Source: Trissonchulus latispiculum | Lineage: Eukaryota > Nematoda > Enoplea > Enoplida > Ironidae | Assembly: GCA_030248195.1 (NCBI GenBank) | Contig: JASAND010032067.1 | Span: 1 to 64,000, forward strand | Reading direction: 5' to 3' | DNA: 64,000 nt | In this document: piece by piece, positions 1 through 11,047 of the stretch | Layout of the letters: each line of letters begins with the position of its first letter | Numbering within the stretch: position 1 is the stretch's first letter | Notes under the pieces: model-generated | The model's input: only the letters and a program-made list of their open reading frames with translations | Database searches by the model: none | Told to the model about the DNA's origin: nothing | Position numbers and translations under genes: made by a program

Positions 1-481
1 AAGTTTTGGGGCCCCTTTTTTAGTCCCCCCACGACCCCCCCCCCCCCCAAAACCTCCCTCAAAAAAATTTTTCAATTTTTATGCCAAAAACTCGCATTTT
101 AAGCGATTGTTAATGCCGAAAAAACATGAAAGACATGTACAGAGTAGTAATTTTGAGTCTACAATAAGGTTAATATTTGAGTTTAGAAGTCCATAAAACT
201 GCTATAAACGTGTATTTCTCGCGATAATAAACAATGTTAAGCCAAACATTTAAATTTTTGAAAAATTTTGTAAAATTTACCCTAAAAATGTCCAAATTTT
301 GGCCAATGCGACTAACCCCCCCCCCCCCCCAGATGGGGGGGGGGGGGGCCGGGGGCCCCCAAAAATTTGTGGGGGGTTTGGAAAATGGCTGTGGGTCACC
401 TCCCCACCCCCCCCCCACAGAGAAGCACCCATGGTTCGGGGGGGGGGGGGGGGGTAGCCAACAGTTGGGGGCGAGTAAAGA
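1..481. repeat. G/C-run repeat fragments (family A)
   Basis: Pieces of a repeat that recurs through the first 10 kb (called family A here). Landmarks are a stretch ending in ATGCCAAAAA followed by a GCATTTT block, a TCTCGCGATAATAAACA block and long poly-C/poly-G runs. The Pro/Gly-rich open frames here are translations of the homopolymer runs, not genes. Confidence 0.6.
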
Positions 482-1254
482 TAAGCCTCGGTGTAACGGA
501 GATTTGGGGTGGGCGGGCTCCCCCCAACTTTTTTGGGGGGGGCCCCCTCTGGAGACCCCCCCAACCCCCTCCCCAGGACCCCCCCCCCCAACCCTCCCCG
601 AAAAAATTTTTCAATTTTTATGCCAAAAATCGCATTTTCAGCCGTTTCTAATGCCATTGAACATTCAACTATGAAGTGATTTTGGGGGGACATTAGACAT
701 GGTTTTTAAACTCGAAAACTTGATTGCCAACATGAGGTGTAATTGGGGGGTTGTAGAGAACCCCCCCCCCACCCAATTTTGCAAACCCCCCCCCCGGAAA
801 TTTTTGGAGCCCCCCGGCCCCCCCGGGTAGTCGCGCCAAAGGCGCGAAATTTGGCCAAAAATTGGGCATTTTTAATTTTAGTGCAAATTTTGTAAAATTT
901 TTCAAAAAAGTCCAAATTTTTGGCTTAACGTGTTTATTATCGCGAGAAATACACTTTTATAACGGTTTTATGGACTTCTAGACTCAATATTGACCTTATT
1001 ATGGACTCAGAAACATGTTGGCAATAAAGTTTTCGAGTTTAAAAACACTGTCTATTGTTAAAATTACTTAATGATTTCATGTTTTTCGGCATTAGCAATG
1101 GCTGAAAATGCGATTTATGGCATAAAAATAGAAAAATTTTTTTGGGGTGGTTTGGGGGGGGGGTTGGGGGGGGTCTAAAAAGGGCCCCCCCCCCCAAAAT
1201 TCCGGGGGAGGGGGCCCCCCACCCCAAATCCCCATTACACCTATGTTCCAAGTC
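482..1254. mobile_element. Family A element, imperfect palindrome
   Basis: Starts with GGTGTAACGGAGATTTGGGG and ends with the inverted counterpart CCCCATTACACCTATG. The arms (about 484-730 and 1010-1254) are imperfect reverse complements, sharing AACTCGAAAACTTGATTGCC near the middle and GCATTTTCAGCC nearer the ends. No coding capacity, so a non-autonomous foldback/MITE-like element is the best reading. Superfamily and TSD are not resolved. Confidence 0.6.
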
Positions 1255-1857
1255 CAAAATAAGGTCAATAATGAGTCAGAAAGTTCATAATACAGTTAAA
1301 AATGTGTATTCCTCGCAATAAGACACTTTAAGCTAAAAATTTGGACGTTTTTGAAAATTTTTGCAAAATTCACTCTAAAAATACCCAATTTTTGGCCGTT
1401 TTTCGCGCCTTCGGCGCGACCCCCCCCCCCCCCCCCCCCCCCCCAGTTGGGGGGGACGACCCAAATTTCGGGGGGGGGGGGGGTTTGAAAAAATGGCTGG
1501 GGGGGCTACCCCCCCAACCCCCCCCCACCTTACACCTATGTATATAAGTCAAAAAATCTGGCGGGGGGGCCACTTGGCTACTCACACCACCAACGGTTTA
1601 CGGCTGTCTCCCCATAATTTCACTGGGGGGGGGGGGGGGGGAGCTGGGCTTCCCACGCCCCCAAAAATTTGCCGACACTATTTAACCGCCACCCAGAATT
1701 TTTGAGGCACCCTCCCCTCCCCTAACCTTCAGCAACCCCCCCAAACCATTTTTGGAACCAAAAAGTTAGCCCCCTACTCGGCTCGGCTCGGCCTCACCCT
1801 CACTAATTTGGGCTTCCCTTCCCCACTCACTATAAGGTGTCCACGAAATGATGCGTC
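1255..1857. repeat. Family A fragment and G/C runs
   Basis: A partial family A copy carrying the hairpin CGCGCCTTCGGCGCG next to a 24-C run, followed by unassigned G/C-run sequence. No coding frame supported. Confidence 0.5.
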
Positions 1858-2045
1858 TGAACTTAACAGTGCACATAAGAGTACGCTGGTCAAGATGCGA
1901 CGTACGCTATGTACGCTGCTGCGTACTTTTGCGTACTACAAAGAATTTTTAGCGTACTTCATTAGATTCTAGCGTACAAAAAGTTGGAAATGCACTGCTA
2001 TATTCAGGATTTAAAGCTAGTCCGTAGCTAACTTACCTTTTCAAG
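1858..2045. repeat. GTACGC-rich repeat, left copy
   Basis: Contains about seven copies of GTACGC/GCGTAC. It is the imperfect reverse complement of 7195-7375. Either these are the terminal arms of one old 5.5 kb element or two independent copies. Confidence 0.55.
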
Positions 2046-2149
2046 AGATGTGGAGATGGGGCGGTTGGGGCTTGGGGGGCATTACTACAGGCATAGGTGG
2101 GTTAGTTAGGGTGGGGAACCCCTCCCCCTAAATGGAGGGGCCGCCGACC

Positions 2150-2506
2150 CTCCCCCCCTAAAAATTAAAAAATTAAGGAGAGAGAAGGGAAAAAGGTCAA
2201 AAAACCAAAAAATTTCGCGCCTTCGGCGCGAATTTTATTCTTTTTAACCGCATATTTATTGCATTTATGAAGAAAAAGCTTGAAATGCGTCCGATTTTTC
2301 GGAGAAAATTACCATTTTTGCCTAAAAATGTCAAGAATTTTAAAAAATTTTCTCAGTTATTCTGTATGAAAAAAATTAAAGATCCGAAGACCAATTTTAT
2401 TGCAAAAACAAAAATTTTCTTCAACTTCTGTGGGGCTCGGCCCCCAGGCCCCCCGCTGGAAAAATTTTACCGCCCCCCCCGTCACGAAATCCTGGATCCG
2501 CCAGTG
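2150..2506 (+). mobile_element. hAT-like MITE, family C, 5' end lost
   Basis: Closely matches 11,640-11,950 and, inverted, 46,713-47,079. Shared blocks are GAAGAAAAAGCTTGAAATGC, a CGCGCCTTCGGCGCG hairpin and a G-run hairpin. The right end CCTGGATCCGCCAGTG is the hAT-type terminus seen in the complete copy at 46.7 kb. The left end is not recognisable. Confidence 0.6.
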
Positions 2507-3330
2507 CCCCTACCCGAATTTTTGCAAATAATATAGTTAAAAATTCGAAAATTTTCAAAAAATCTGCGAAAAATTGCTAGAATTCGCTAAATTACCTTCA
2601 AAATCGCTAAAAATAGCTGACAATTGAGAAAACTTTTTAGTTTTTTAACGAAAAACCGATGTTTCGTCGACACCCTCCCTCGGAAATTTTTCTTACCCCT
2701 CCCCCCCCCCCAAATCGACTTTTTCCGACCTCTCCCCTTTTTTTGCCAGACCGCCCTCCCTACATTTTTTTCAAACCCCCGCCCCCACATTTTTCGCCAG
2801 CCTCTCCTATGGTTCGGGGGGGGGGGGTACTCCCCATCACATTTCGGGAGTCGACCGCCAAATTTTCAAGGTCTACCCTGACCATAGGTGTACCTGGGGT
2901 GGTGGGAAGGGGGCGGAACCCCTCCCCCCAAATGGAAAAATGCCGACCCCACGCCCGAACTTTTGGAGGCAGACCCCACCCCCAAATCCCAGACCCCACC
3001 CAATCAAATTTGCCAGACCCCACCCTCAAAATTTTAAAAATTTTGCCTCAATTTTAGTAAAAATTCGAAATTTTTGCAAAAAATCGAAGATTTTTCGAAC
3101 AAATGAGCAAAAATGAAGAAATATTGTTGATTTTTAGCTGGAAATAACGCTTTTTTAGTGAATTTGCGATTTTTTTCTGAATTTTTGACCAAAAAATTTT
3201 TTACCCCCCCCATTCGATTTTTCCGGACCCCACCCCACCTCAAAACGGCTAACCCCACTCACCCTAATTTCGGCTACCCCCTCCCCCAACGTTTTCGCAA
3301 GGTACACCTATGACCCTGACCCTCCCCCAA
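2507..3330 (-). repeat. Family B repeat (inverted copy)
   Basis: Alternates GGCGAAAA-type blocks with C-runs and AAAATCG/GATTTTT tracts. Related to 6620-7010 and 9720-10,750 in the opposite orientation. Flanked by CATAGGTGTA-type boundary motifs (2884 and about 3304). No gene. Confidence 0.5.
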
Positions 3331-3439
3331 CCGAAATTTCCGGTGAAACTATACCCCTCATCCATTTTTCGAAATCACACCCAAAACGTTTTGGGGGCCC
3401 TTTGCCCCCTCGAACTGGGAAAGGGGGAGGTAGTCGCTC

Positions 3440-3995
3440 CGAAGACCGACGAAAATTGGCCAATAATTTAATATTTTTATGGTAAATTGTGCAAAATTTT
3501 TTAAAAATGTCCTAATGTTTGGCTTAAGTGTTCATTATCGCGTGAAATTCATGCTTTCAACAAGTTTATGGACTTTCTGACTCAATATTGACCTTATTTT
3601 GGAGTTAGAAACACGTTGGAAATCAAGTTTTCAGGTTTAAAAACCCCTGTCGAATGGTAAAATTACTGCCTGGTTGGATGTTTTTTGGCATTAAGCAATG
3701 GCTGAAAATGCTATGTTTGGCATAAAAATAGAAAAACTTGGGAGGTGGGGGTCGTGGGGGGGTATGAGAAGGAGTAAAGAACCCCCAAAATTTCGAGGGA
3801 AGGAGTGAGGGAGTCCTCCCACTCCAAATCCCCGTTATAACTATGATTTTTAGGATATACAAATTTTGAAAAAATTTTCAAAAAGTACAATTTTTTGGTT
3901 TAAACTGTTATTGCGAGCAATACACATTTTTCACTGTTTTGTGGACTTCGGACTTAATACCGAAGAGTCGAAGACTCCCCCACCCGAAATCTCCG
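3440..3995. repeat. Two partial family A copies
   Basis: 3470-3845 and 3850-4005 share family A landmarks (AATTCATGCTTTC/TATGGACTT block, GGCATTAAGCAATGGCTGAAA). Each ends near CCCCGTTATAACTATG or CTCCGTTACACCTACG, decayed forms of the family end. Confidence 0.5.
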
Positions 3996-4019
3996 TTACA
4001 CCTACGTATGGTATATATA

Positions 4020-4221
4020 CACTTGGACCTGGGTATCTGGGTGGGGCCTGTCCCCTCCGCAAATGGACGAGTCTCGCTCGACCCCCACCGTCGAAATTTT
4101 GGAGGCTGACACGAACCCCACTCCAGATGGCCATTTGGGGGTGGGGTCTGCCTCCAAAATTCCGAGGGTGGGGTCGGGACAATCCTCCATTTGCGGAGTG
4201 GACAGGCCCCACCCAGGTACA
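4020..4221. repeat. Near-perfect 200 bp inverted repeat
   Basis: The left half, beginning CTGGGTGGGGCCTGTCCCCT, is mirrored by the right half ending AGGCCCCACCCAG. The centre lies near AGATGGCCATTTGG. The arms are about 100 bp each and would form a cruciform or long hairpin. Bounded on the right by the recurring TACACCTATG motif. Confidence 0.65.
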
Positions 4222-4239
4222 CCTATGACCCCACCCCAT

Positions 4240-4980
4240 ACGTGTAACGGGGATTTGGGGGGCTCCCCAACATTTTTTGGGGGGCCTCTGGAGACCCCTC
4301 AACCCTACCCCAAAGATTTTTAATCTTTTATGCCAAAAATAGCATTTTCAGCCGTTTATAATGATAAAAAACATCTAACCATAAAATAATGTTAACATTA
4401 GACATTGGTCTTAAACTCAGCCCCCATAACCTTACACCTATGCCGACGCCCCACCCACTCTAATTTCGGCTATCCCTACCCCGACTTTTTTTCAAGGCTC
4501 ACTTATATATGTTTGAAACCACAGTTCAGTGTTCAAAGCTTCATGGTTGGATTTGTTTTGGCATTAGAATCAACTGAAAATGTAATTTTTGGCATAAAAT
4601 TTGTTTGGAAATTTTTTGAAAATGGTTGGCGGGGTCTTCCGAGGCGTTTTATTGCTCAACTGTTTTATACACTTCTGACGCAATATTGACTTATTTTGGA
4701 CCTAGAAATGTGTTGGCAATCCAGTTTTTGAGTTTAACATCACTGTTAAATGTTAAAAGTACATCGGAAAATGTGATATTTAGCAAAAAGGCGTTCAAAA
4801 TTTGGTTTAGGAATAGGGATTTTATTTTGAGGGGTCTAAAACTTGATTGTTCCCCAAAATCGTTTCTGGCGTCTCCTGCTCTCCACTTAGGCGGACCCTC
4901 TCCTTCTTTTTTCGAACCGCCACCCTATTTTCGCCAAACACACCTATGCCCCCAGCATTTTTTGGAGCAAGAAGTGGTCG
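4240..4980. repeat. Decayed family A copies
   Basis: Begins GTGTAACGGGGATTTGGGG. It contains the ATGCCAAAAATAGCATTTTC block and, from 4531, a second decayed copy (GGCATTAGAATCAACTGAAAA). Open frames here are short and repeat-derived. Confidence 0.5.
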
Positions 4981-5356
4981 TTTTTGGGAACTTTTTTAAC
5001 TTTTGATATAAAATCGTGTTAAATCGGTATATATAAAAACGTTAAAAAAGAGTCCATAGCAGAAAAATTTTCCTTCAATGTTTTCGTTTTTACACTTATA
5101 TGTATTCGCATACGTATATATGAATATATATATTTCAGGTTGGACCTACTGCTAAAGCTTGATTTTTGTGTGATGTACTATGTGATGTACAATACGAACA
5201 ACAACTATATACGTAGTGCTCACTTGACGCTTTGAGTCCTGTGCCGGCCACGTTTCGATTATATTCGGCCAGGCTCAAAAACCACTTGTGCGCTTTCCAA
5301 TCATCTGTCAATTATGTTCCTTGTTTACTGTGACTAAATTGCCAAAACGATGGACA
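4981..5356. other. Non-repeat stretch, nothing recognised
   Basis: AT-rich DNA with TATATACGTATA-type tracts, then a less biased segment from about 5220. No coding frame or RNA gene seen. Confidence 0.4.
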
Positions 5357-5402
5357 TATAAATTCCGAGACAACTGTTCGTATTCACTTCAGTTGGGTAA
5401 GT
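5357..5402 (+). promoter_or_regulatory. Possible TATA/initiator core promoter
   Basis: TATAAA at 5357-5362 is followed 34 bp later by an initiator-like TCAGTT (A at 5391), then GGGTAAGT resembling a splice donor. The spacing suits a pol II promoter, but no downstream coding exon can be tied to it, so this is a weak call. Confidence 0.2.
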
Positions 5403-5958
5403 CTGCTTCCATGCAGCATTTTTGTAATTTTAATATATATTGTAGTATATATACGTAGTATTGTATACGTATATATAAAATAGTTTTTAATCATCCTCGA
5501 GACAGCAAAGATAATGTATATATACATTTGCTGAACTTTGACTTTGAAGGTTTGTAATACGTATGCACTTACCCTAAAAGCTGCGATCAAATTGAAATGG
5601 ACAATAGCACTAACGCCATTGCGGTCTAATTTACTAATTTTACGTATATATATATATATATATATCATATATACGTACACGTAGTCGCTTCTTTCGGTTT
5701 TTGTGTAAGTCACGCAGTCATGTTGGAAAACTCTGACTTTGTTGCCCAAACCTTTAGTGCGGTATGGACTGTTGTTCTGTTCTGATTTAGCTTTCAAAAT
5801 GTTCGACCGTCTTTAAATTAATTTACATTTTTTAATTATATACTAAAAACAAATAATTCAAGTACATACCCATCATAGAGATTCTTACATAGTAGGGTTG
5901 GCTCGCCACTGGCAAACGGGATGAAACGCCGTTAAATATTTTATATTATATATATAAG

Positions 5959-6096
5959 ATGTCATGCAAAACAGGCTTTTTAGACTGCAAATTCAGAAAC
6001 CAATGTACAATGTGTACGACAAATTGCAGTCTTCGAAAACCATGCTGCATAACAAATCAGAATCAATCAACAAATGTATATATAGACAACACCTAA
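5959..6096 (+). CDS. Possible 45-residue Cys-rich ORF, unknown
   Basis: ATG at 5959 opens a 45-codon frame ending in TAA. It has seven cysteines at residues 3, 10, 16, 19, 23, 29 and 30 (C-x6-C-x5-C-x2-C-x3-C-x5-CC). There is no hydrophobic signal peptide. It lies between (TA)n tracts and could be an exon, since TATATAAG precedes the ATG. I recognise no family. Chance is a serious alternative at this length. Confidence 0.15.
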   Translation: MSCKTGFLDCKFRNQCTMCTTNCSLRKPCCITNQNQSTNVYIDNT

Positions 6097-6284
6097 ACAC
6101 ACAAAAACTGACATTAAACATTCGTAGATAAGTATATATATATATATATACATGTACACAACATAACATCCGTCAGCTAAATCGTCATTTACATTACGTT
6201 AGATTCTCTACATTTCTGGGCAGGGATCAACAACCCAAATTTCAAGGTTCACCCCCAGCCACAATTTCCAGTGAACCTATGCTC

Positions 6285-6600
6285 ACCATAGGTGTAAAGG
6301 TTGGGCTCCGCTCCTCCGTCCCACCTCAGATCTCACGGCTTCGCTTTCCATCCCCCCAGGCTTTTGGCTAAAACAGCAGAAAATCGAAAATTCAAAATTG
6401 CAAAATTTATATTCTAAAAATCATAGGTGTAACGGGAATTTGGGGTGGGGGCCCTTCCCCAGAAATTGGGGGGACCTTACAAGACCCCTCCCCCAAAACA
6501 AATAAGTACTTTAAACAAAAATGTGAACTATATATTTCGAAACTTTTGGCAAAATTTACGTTAAAAATACCCAAATTTAGGTAAGTTTCCGTCCCCCCCG
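6285..6600. repeat. Family A fragments with CATAGGTGTA boundary
   Basis: CATAGGTGTAACGGGAATTT at 6422 is a family A left end, followed by about 140 bp of decayed body. The stretch before it is C/T-rich repeat DNA. Confidence 0.45.
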
Positions 6601-6619
6601 TTACAAATATATACGTGTG

Positions 6620-7010
6620 GCTGGCGAAAAAAAATGGCGGTGGGGGGGTTGAAAGAAGTGGGGATGGGATGGGATCTGGCTAAAAATGGGGAGGGAGGGC
6701 CGGTTCGGGTGGAGGGGAAAGAAATTTAGGATTGGGGGGAGTCGGCGAAAATCCGTTTATCGGTCAAAAACCGGAAAAATTCTCAATTTTTAGCCGTTTT
6801 TAGCGTAAGTAAGCTAATTTTAGCAATTTTTGGCTATTTTTTCGTGATTTTTTAAAAAATTACCAATTTTTAGTGAAAATGTTTCAAAAATTAAGGTTAT
6901 GGGGTTTGAAAATTTTTAGAGGGGAATGTCGCCAATTCGGGGGTACGGGTAGCCAAAATTTTTTACGGAGGAGGGTCGAGACCTGTCCACTTGGAGGAGG
7001 GATCCACCCC
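6620..7010 (+). repeat. Family B repeat copy
   Basis: Shares with 9720-10,010 the order CTGGCGAAAAAA, G-run, GAGGGGAAAGAAA, GTCGGCGAAAAT and an AT-rich tail with repeated TTTTTAGC blocks. Direct orientation relative to the 9.7 kb copy. No gene. Confidence 0.5.
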
Positions 7011-7194
7011 CCCCCCCCATCACTTTCATTATTGCTAAAGCCAGTGAAGCTAGGGTGCAATGAAATCTTCATAATTTTCATATACAGCAATTTATTAAAT
7101 CTAGAAGTCTAGAACTGGAATTAAACTTGTCGTTTCTAAACTTGAATTGTTGTATAAGGAAAATGCAGGAAACCTTGAAAACCTTTCATCTCTT

Positions 7195-7375
7195 CTGTCT
7201 TACTTAGCTAACTTTTAGCTTTAAACCTGAATCTGACAGTGAATTTTCAAGCAAGTGTACGCTGTTTTAACTTGAAGTACGCTAAAAACCAAACCTAGTA
7301 CGCTGAAGTACGCAGCAATATTGATATCGTTTTACGCCGTTTACATGATCAGCGTACTTGCGCCGACCTATAAAG
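7195..7375. repeat. GTACGC-rich repeat, right copy
   Basis: Imperfect reverse complement of 1858-2045, with about six GTACGC/GCGTAC hexamers at comparable spacing and a shared TAGCTAACTT-type outer block. Confidence 0.55.
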
Positions 7376-8100
7376 GACATGTGGGCCGAGAGCGTCATTT
7401 GGGGTTTGGTTGAGGACGTAACAGTGGAGAGAAAACACCATATGAGCTGCGGTGACAACTATCGTCGCAACGCAGCGAGTTTTTTTGTAGCTGCTGATGA
7501 TGTTTTAGAATCAACAAAGTAAAATTTCGCAACGTTGTGATTTGAATGATTGTGCCACAAATCATCCGGATTAGTCGTGGGAGTTTGGAAAAATTCGTTT
7601 CTCAAAACAAAATAATCGCAGTTTTGCCAAAATGGTTTTTCGGCAAAATCTCTAGTTAGAGCAACAAACTCCGGCTAATAGGTATTGATAAAATGTGCAA
7701 TGAGACTGTGTATCGATCCAGCATAAATAAACCAAAATTGTCCGTACGATTTGGCAGTAATTTTGAAAAAACTGATTTTCTCGAAAACGGCCATTTTTGG
7801 ACCCCAAAAATCGTTTTTTGCTTATACTGACTTAACCACTAGAGATAGCTCAAAAGTTGTAAAAGCAAAAATGTTCATTTTGGTGCCCTCTTTCCAGCCA
7901 TACCAACCAATCTGGTGTCTCGACTATGTGCTAAGAGAATAATGGCAAAAACCAAAAATTTCTTATCTTTGCACCTAAAAATGCGGTACTGGTCCCAGAA
8001 TGTTAAAGAGCACCGAATAAGTATATTTGGAAAGTTTCATGCACTTTCATAAAGAATTAAAGCCTATAGGGTCAAATTTACACAAAGCGATACCAGCACC
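7376..8100. other. Unassigned single-copy-looking DNA
   Basis: About 720 bp without G/C runs. The ORF at 7751-7942 is open for 63 codons but resembles no family I know. The phrase TTTTCTCGAAAACGGCC and its surroundings look like the inside of a DNA transposon; no termini were found. Confidence 0.3.
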
Positions 8101-8420
8101 TTAAACTCGAGAACTTGATTGCCAACATGTTTCTGAGTCCAGAATAAGGTCAATATTGAATCAAGAAGTCCATAAAACCGTTAGAAACGTGTATTTCTCG
8201 CAATAATAAACACGTTAAGCCAAAAATTTGGACGTTTTTAAAAAAATTTGCAAAATTTACCCTAAAAATTTTGGCCAATTTTGGGGCAATTTTCGCGCCT
8301 CCGGCGCGACTACCCCCCCCCCCCCCCCTGTTGACGGGGGGGGGGGAAGGAGGCCCCCAAAAATTTCTGGGGGGGGAAGGAGGCCCCCAAAAATTTCTGG
8401 GGGGGGGGGTTTGAAACAAG
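8101..8420. repeat. Family A half copy
   Basis: Begins in AACTCGAGAACTTGATTGCC and runs through the AATAATAAACACGTTAAGCC block to CGCGCCTCCGGCGCG and G/C runs. It includes a direct repeat of GGCCCCCAAAAATTTCTGGG (8354 and 8384). Confidence 0.6.
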
Positions 8421-8495
8421 AGGACCCCTAAAAGGGGACGGTTCTGCGTTTGAGCCTTAGGACAAACGTAACGTAACCTTAAATTAACTTAATAG

Positions 8496-8777
8496 ATGAT
8501 AACTTTGATAGAGCTACTTGGAATTAGTGCGTCAAAATTAGACTTGCAGTGCGTCAAAATCCTGGTTGTTTGTACGCGCCCCTTTTGTATAAACTTGATT
8601 TCAAATTATTTTGATGCTTTTAAACTTTTCATGGTCAGTTTGTCATTCATTTTCAAGTCAAAAGGTTTAAATAGGCTTAGTTTGTGCTGCACCCTCAGCG
8701 AATATTTGAGAGTATGCCGTGTTGTTGTCAGCCTAGCTGTTGTCGGCCAGGTCATCCGGAACCCTGGACCTCGTTAA
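8496..8777 (+). pseudogene. ORF ending in a 2A-like motif (LINE relic?)
   Basis: A 93-codon frame with a hydrophobic stretch near the C-terminus, ending VVGQVIRNPGPR and a stop. N-P-G-P after a hydrophobic run resembles the ribosome-skipping 2A-like peptides known at the N-terminus of some CR1/L2-type retrotransposon ORFs. The usual D-x-E positions are Q and I here, so it would be inactive. A decayed LINE 5' fragment is my best guess. No downstream endonuclease frame was found. Confidence 0.25.
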
Positions 8778-9484
8778 GCAGTTTAGGATAATTATACCAA
8801 AGGATTACAAAGGATATTTATTAATTGTCAGTGAACAAGTATAAGCCAGAGCAAAGGAGCTGCTTCAGATTTATATCTTAAACTTGGATTCAAGTGAAAT
8901 TCGGTAATTTGTTTAGATGACATCAACTTTAAACAATCATCATCACTTATAGTTAGTAAACAAATTTATAAGTCAAAATGAAAATTTTTGTGAACAAAAG
9001 TATTTGCTCAAGTAATAGCTAACTTAAAGTCTTCATCAAACGCAACCAGTCGGCTAGCCAGCTACTTGTGAACTGTTTTCAAAATGTGCTGATCTCATTT
9101 GCATAAATGCTGAAATCCTTTACAACAGCTTTCGAATCGAAATTTGCCGGGGGGGGGAATGGCTTAACGATTACGTGAAAATTTTGGCTTATAGGGGGCA
9201 GGATAAGAGAAAACGAAGAATATTGAGGCACTCAGACGCACAATAACCACCGCAAAAACTAAGAACTTACTGATTGACACAAAAAGTAAATATTTTAAAT
9301 TAAAAAATATAAATTTTACATTACTGAAGGCCCCCTTCGGATAAAAAAATGAGCTAAACACTATACTAGGCTAATGTTGAAGATAGGCGACGATTGAGTT
9401 GAGCAAGCCGTTCATAGTGCAATTCCCGCTAATTTCCGTGTAAATAGTTCTGCCTCCAGGCAGAACAAAATAACTGGGGGGTTC
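8778..9484. other. AT-rich spacer, nothing recognised
   Basis: No repeat landmark, RNA gene or convincing coding frame apart from a short G-run at 9148-9156. Confidence 0.4.
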
Positions 9485-9720
9485 CCCCCCCCCCCCCCCC
9501 CCCCCAATTACACCTATCTTGGCGACCCCTCCTCTTGGCGACCCCTCCATTTGGGGGGTGGGGTCGGGTCGGGTCCCCCCCCACCCCCCCCAACACACCT
9601 ATGGTGGGGCATGGGTGTACCAACCAGGCTACAATTTACCCCCTGTGAGACCCCCCCCACGGAGAGGTCAGACCCCCCTCCCCCCCTACCCACCTCAACT
9701 ACTCCCCCAAGCATAGGGGG
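9485..9720. repeat. Family G unit (C-run, CACCTATG type)
   Basis: Carries ACACACCTATGG and the phrase CAGGCTACAATTTACCCCCT then GTGAGACCCCCC. It is the same unit as at 13,430, 13,592 and (inverted/direct) 14,436. Confidence 0.5.
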
Positions 9721-10750
9721 TGTGGCTGGCGAAAAAAGTGGGGGGTGGGGTTTCTCAAAAAGTTGGGCGGGGGTTTGGGCCAAAAATGGGGGGGGGGGTC
9801 GCGAAAAGTCGATTTGGGGGGGAGGGGTAAGAAAAATTTTCTGGGGGGGTCGGCGAAAATTTTGAAAAAGTAGGTTTTTCGTTAAAAATCCAAAAATTTT
9901 CTCAATTTACAGCTATTTTTAACGATTTTTAAGCTTATAAGCGAATTCTAGCAATTTTTCGCTAATTTTGGAATTTTTAGAAAAATTTCGAATTTTCGTC
10001 TAAAAATTTTCAAAAAATTTTTCAAATTTAGGTAGGGGTTTGAAAATTTTTAAAAAAGGGGGGGGGGGGTCTGGCGACCCCTCCATTTGGGGGGAGGGGT
10101 CCCACCCCCCATAGTTTCCCTGGAAATTTTGGTTGGGGGGGGGGGGGCTTACACTTTTCTGTAAACCATAGATGTACCTTGAGAAATCGTTGGGGGAGGG
10201 GTAGCCGAAATTAGGGTGGGTGGGGTCAGCCGTTTTGAGGTGGGGTGGGGTCCGAAAAATCGAATTTGGGGGGGGGGGGGGGTAAAAAATTATTTTGGTC
10301 AAAAATTTAGAAAAAATTCGCAAATTTGCTCAAAAAGCGTTATTTCCCACTAAAAATCAACAATATTTCTTCATTTTTGCTCATTTTTCCTAAAAAATTT
10401 AGATTTTTTTCAAAATTTTTGATTTTTTCAAAAAATTTTCTATTTTTTACTAATTTTGAAGAAAATTTTTCAAATTTTGTTGGTGGGGGTCTGGCAAATT
10501 TGGGTGGGTGGGGTTTGGGATTTGGCAATTTTGGGGGTGGGGTCTGCCTCCGAAATTTCGAGGGGGGGGTTTCGGCACTTTTCCATTTGGGGGAGGGGTT
10601 CCCCCCCCCCCCCCCCCCAGGTATATACACCAATGGGGCAAACTTCGAAAAGTTGGTGGTCGATCCCCGAAAAGTGATGGGGAGTACCCCCCCCCCGAAC
10701 CCAAATGGCTTAAAAATGGCTTGGCCTAAAAACGCAAAATTTTCTGTATT
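9721..10750 (+). repeat. Long family B repeat block
   Basis: A G-run family B copy (9721-10,010) followed by related blocks containing TTTTGAGGTGGGGTGGGGTC, GGGGTCTGCCTCCGAAATTT and AAAAAGTTGGTGGTCGATCC. These mirror 2820-3300 in reverse orientation, so the two regions form a distant inverted pair. No gene. Confidence 0.5.
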
Positions 10751-11047
10751 TTAACGCTTTTTTTGTCAAAACAAGGCTTGTTTTTATCGTTTTAGGCGTT
10801 TTTACACCGTTTTAAACCGATTTAAAGCAAAAATTTGATAAAAATTTTAAAAAAATTACAATTTTTTAGAAAAATTTAGCCAACTTTTTGGCCCCAAAAA
10901 GTGCTGGGGGGGGTTCGGGGGGGGTAACCAAAAGTGGGGGGAGGGATAGTCAAAAAATCTGGGGGGGGGTAAAGTTGGTCGAAAATTTTGGGGGGATACC
11001 CCCCCCCCCACCCCCCCGAGGGCAACAAATATTGTCCCCCCCCAAAC

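Noticed and set aside
170..1705. Several Pro/Gly/Trp-rich open frames of 60-146 codons
   Set aside because: They translate poly-C/poly-G runs and overlap on both strands; no domain, start context or codon bias supports them.
5384..5797. 137-codon minus-strand frame
   Set aside because: Tyr/Ile-rich because it reads (TA)n and TATACG tracts; no recognisable domain.
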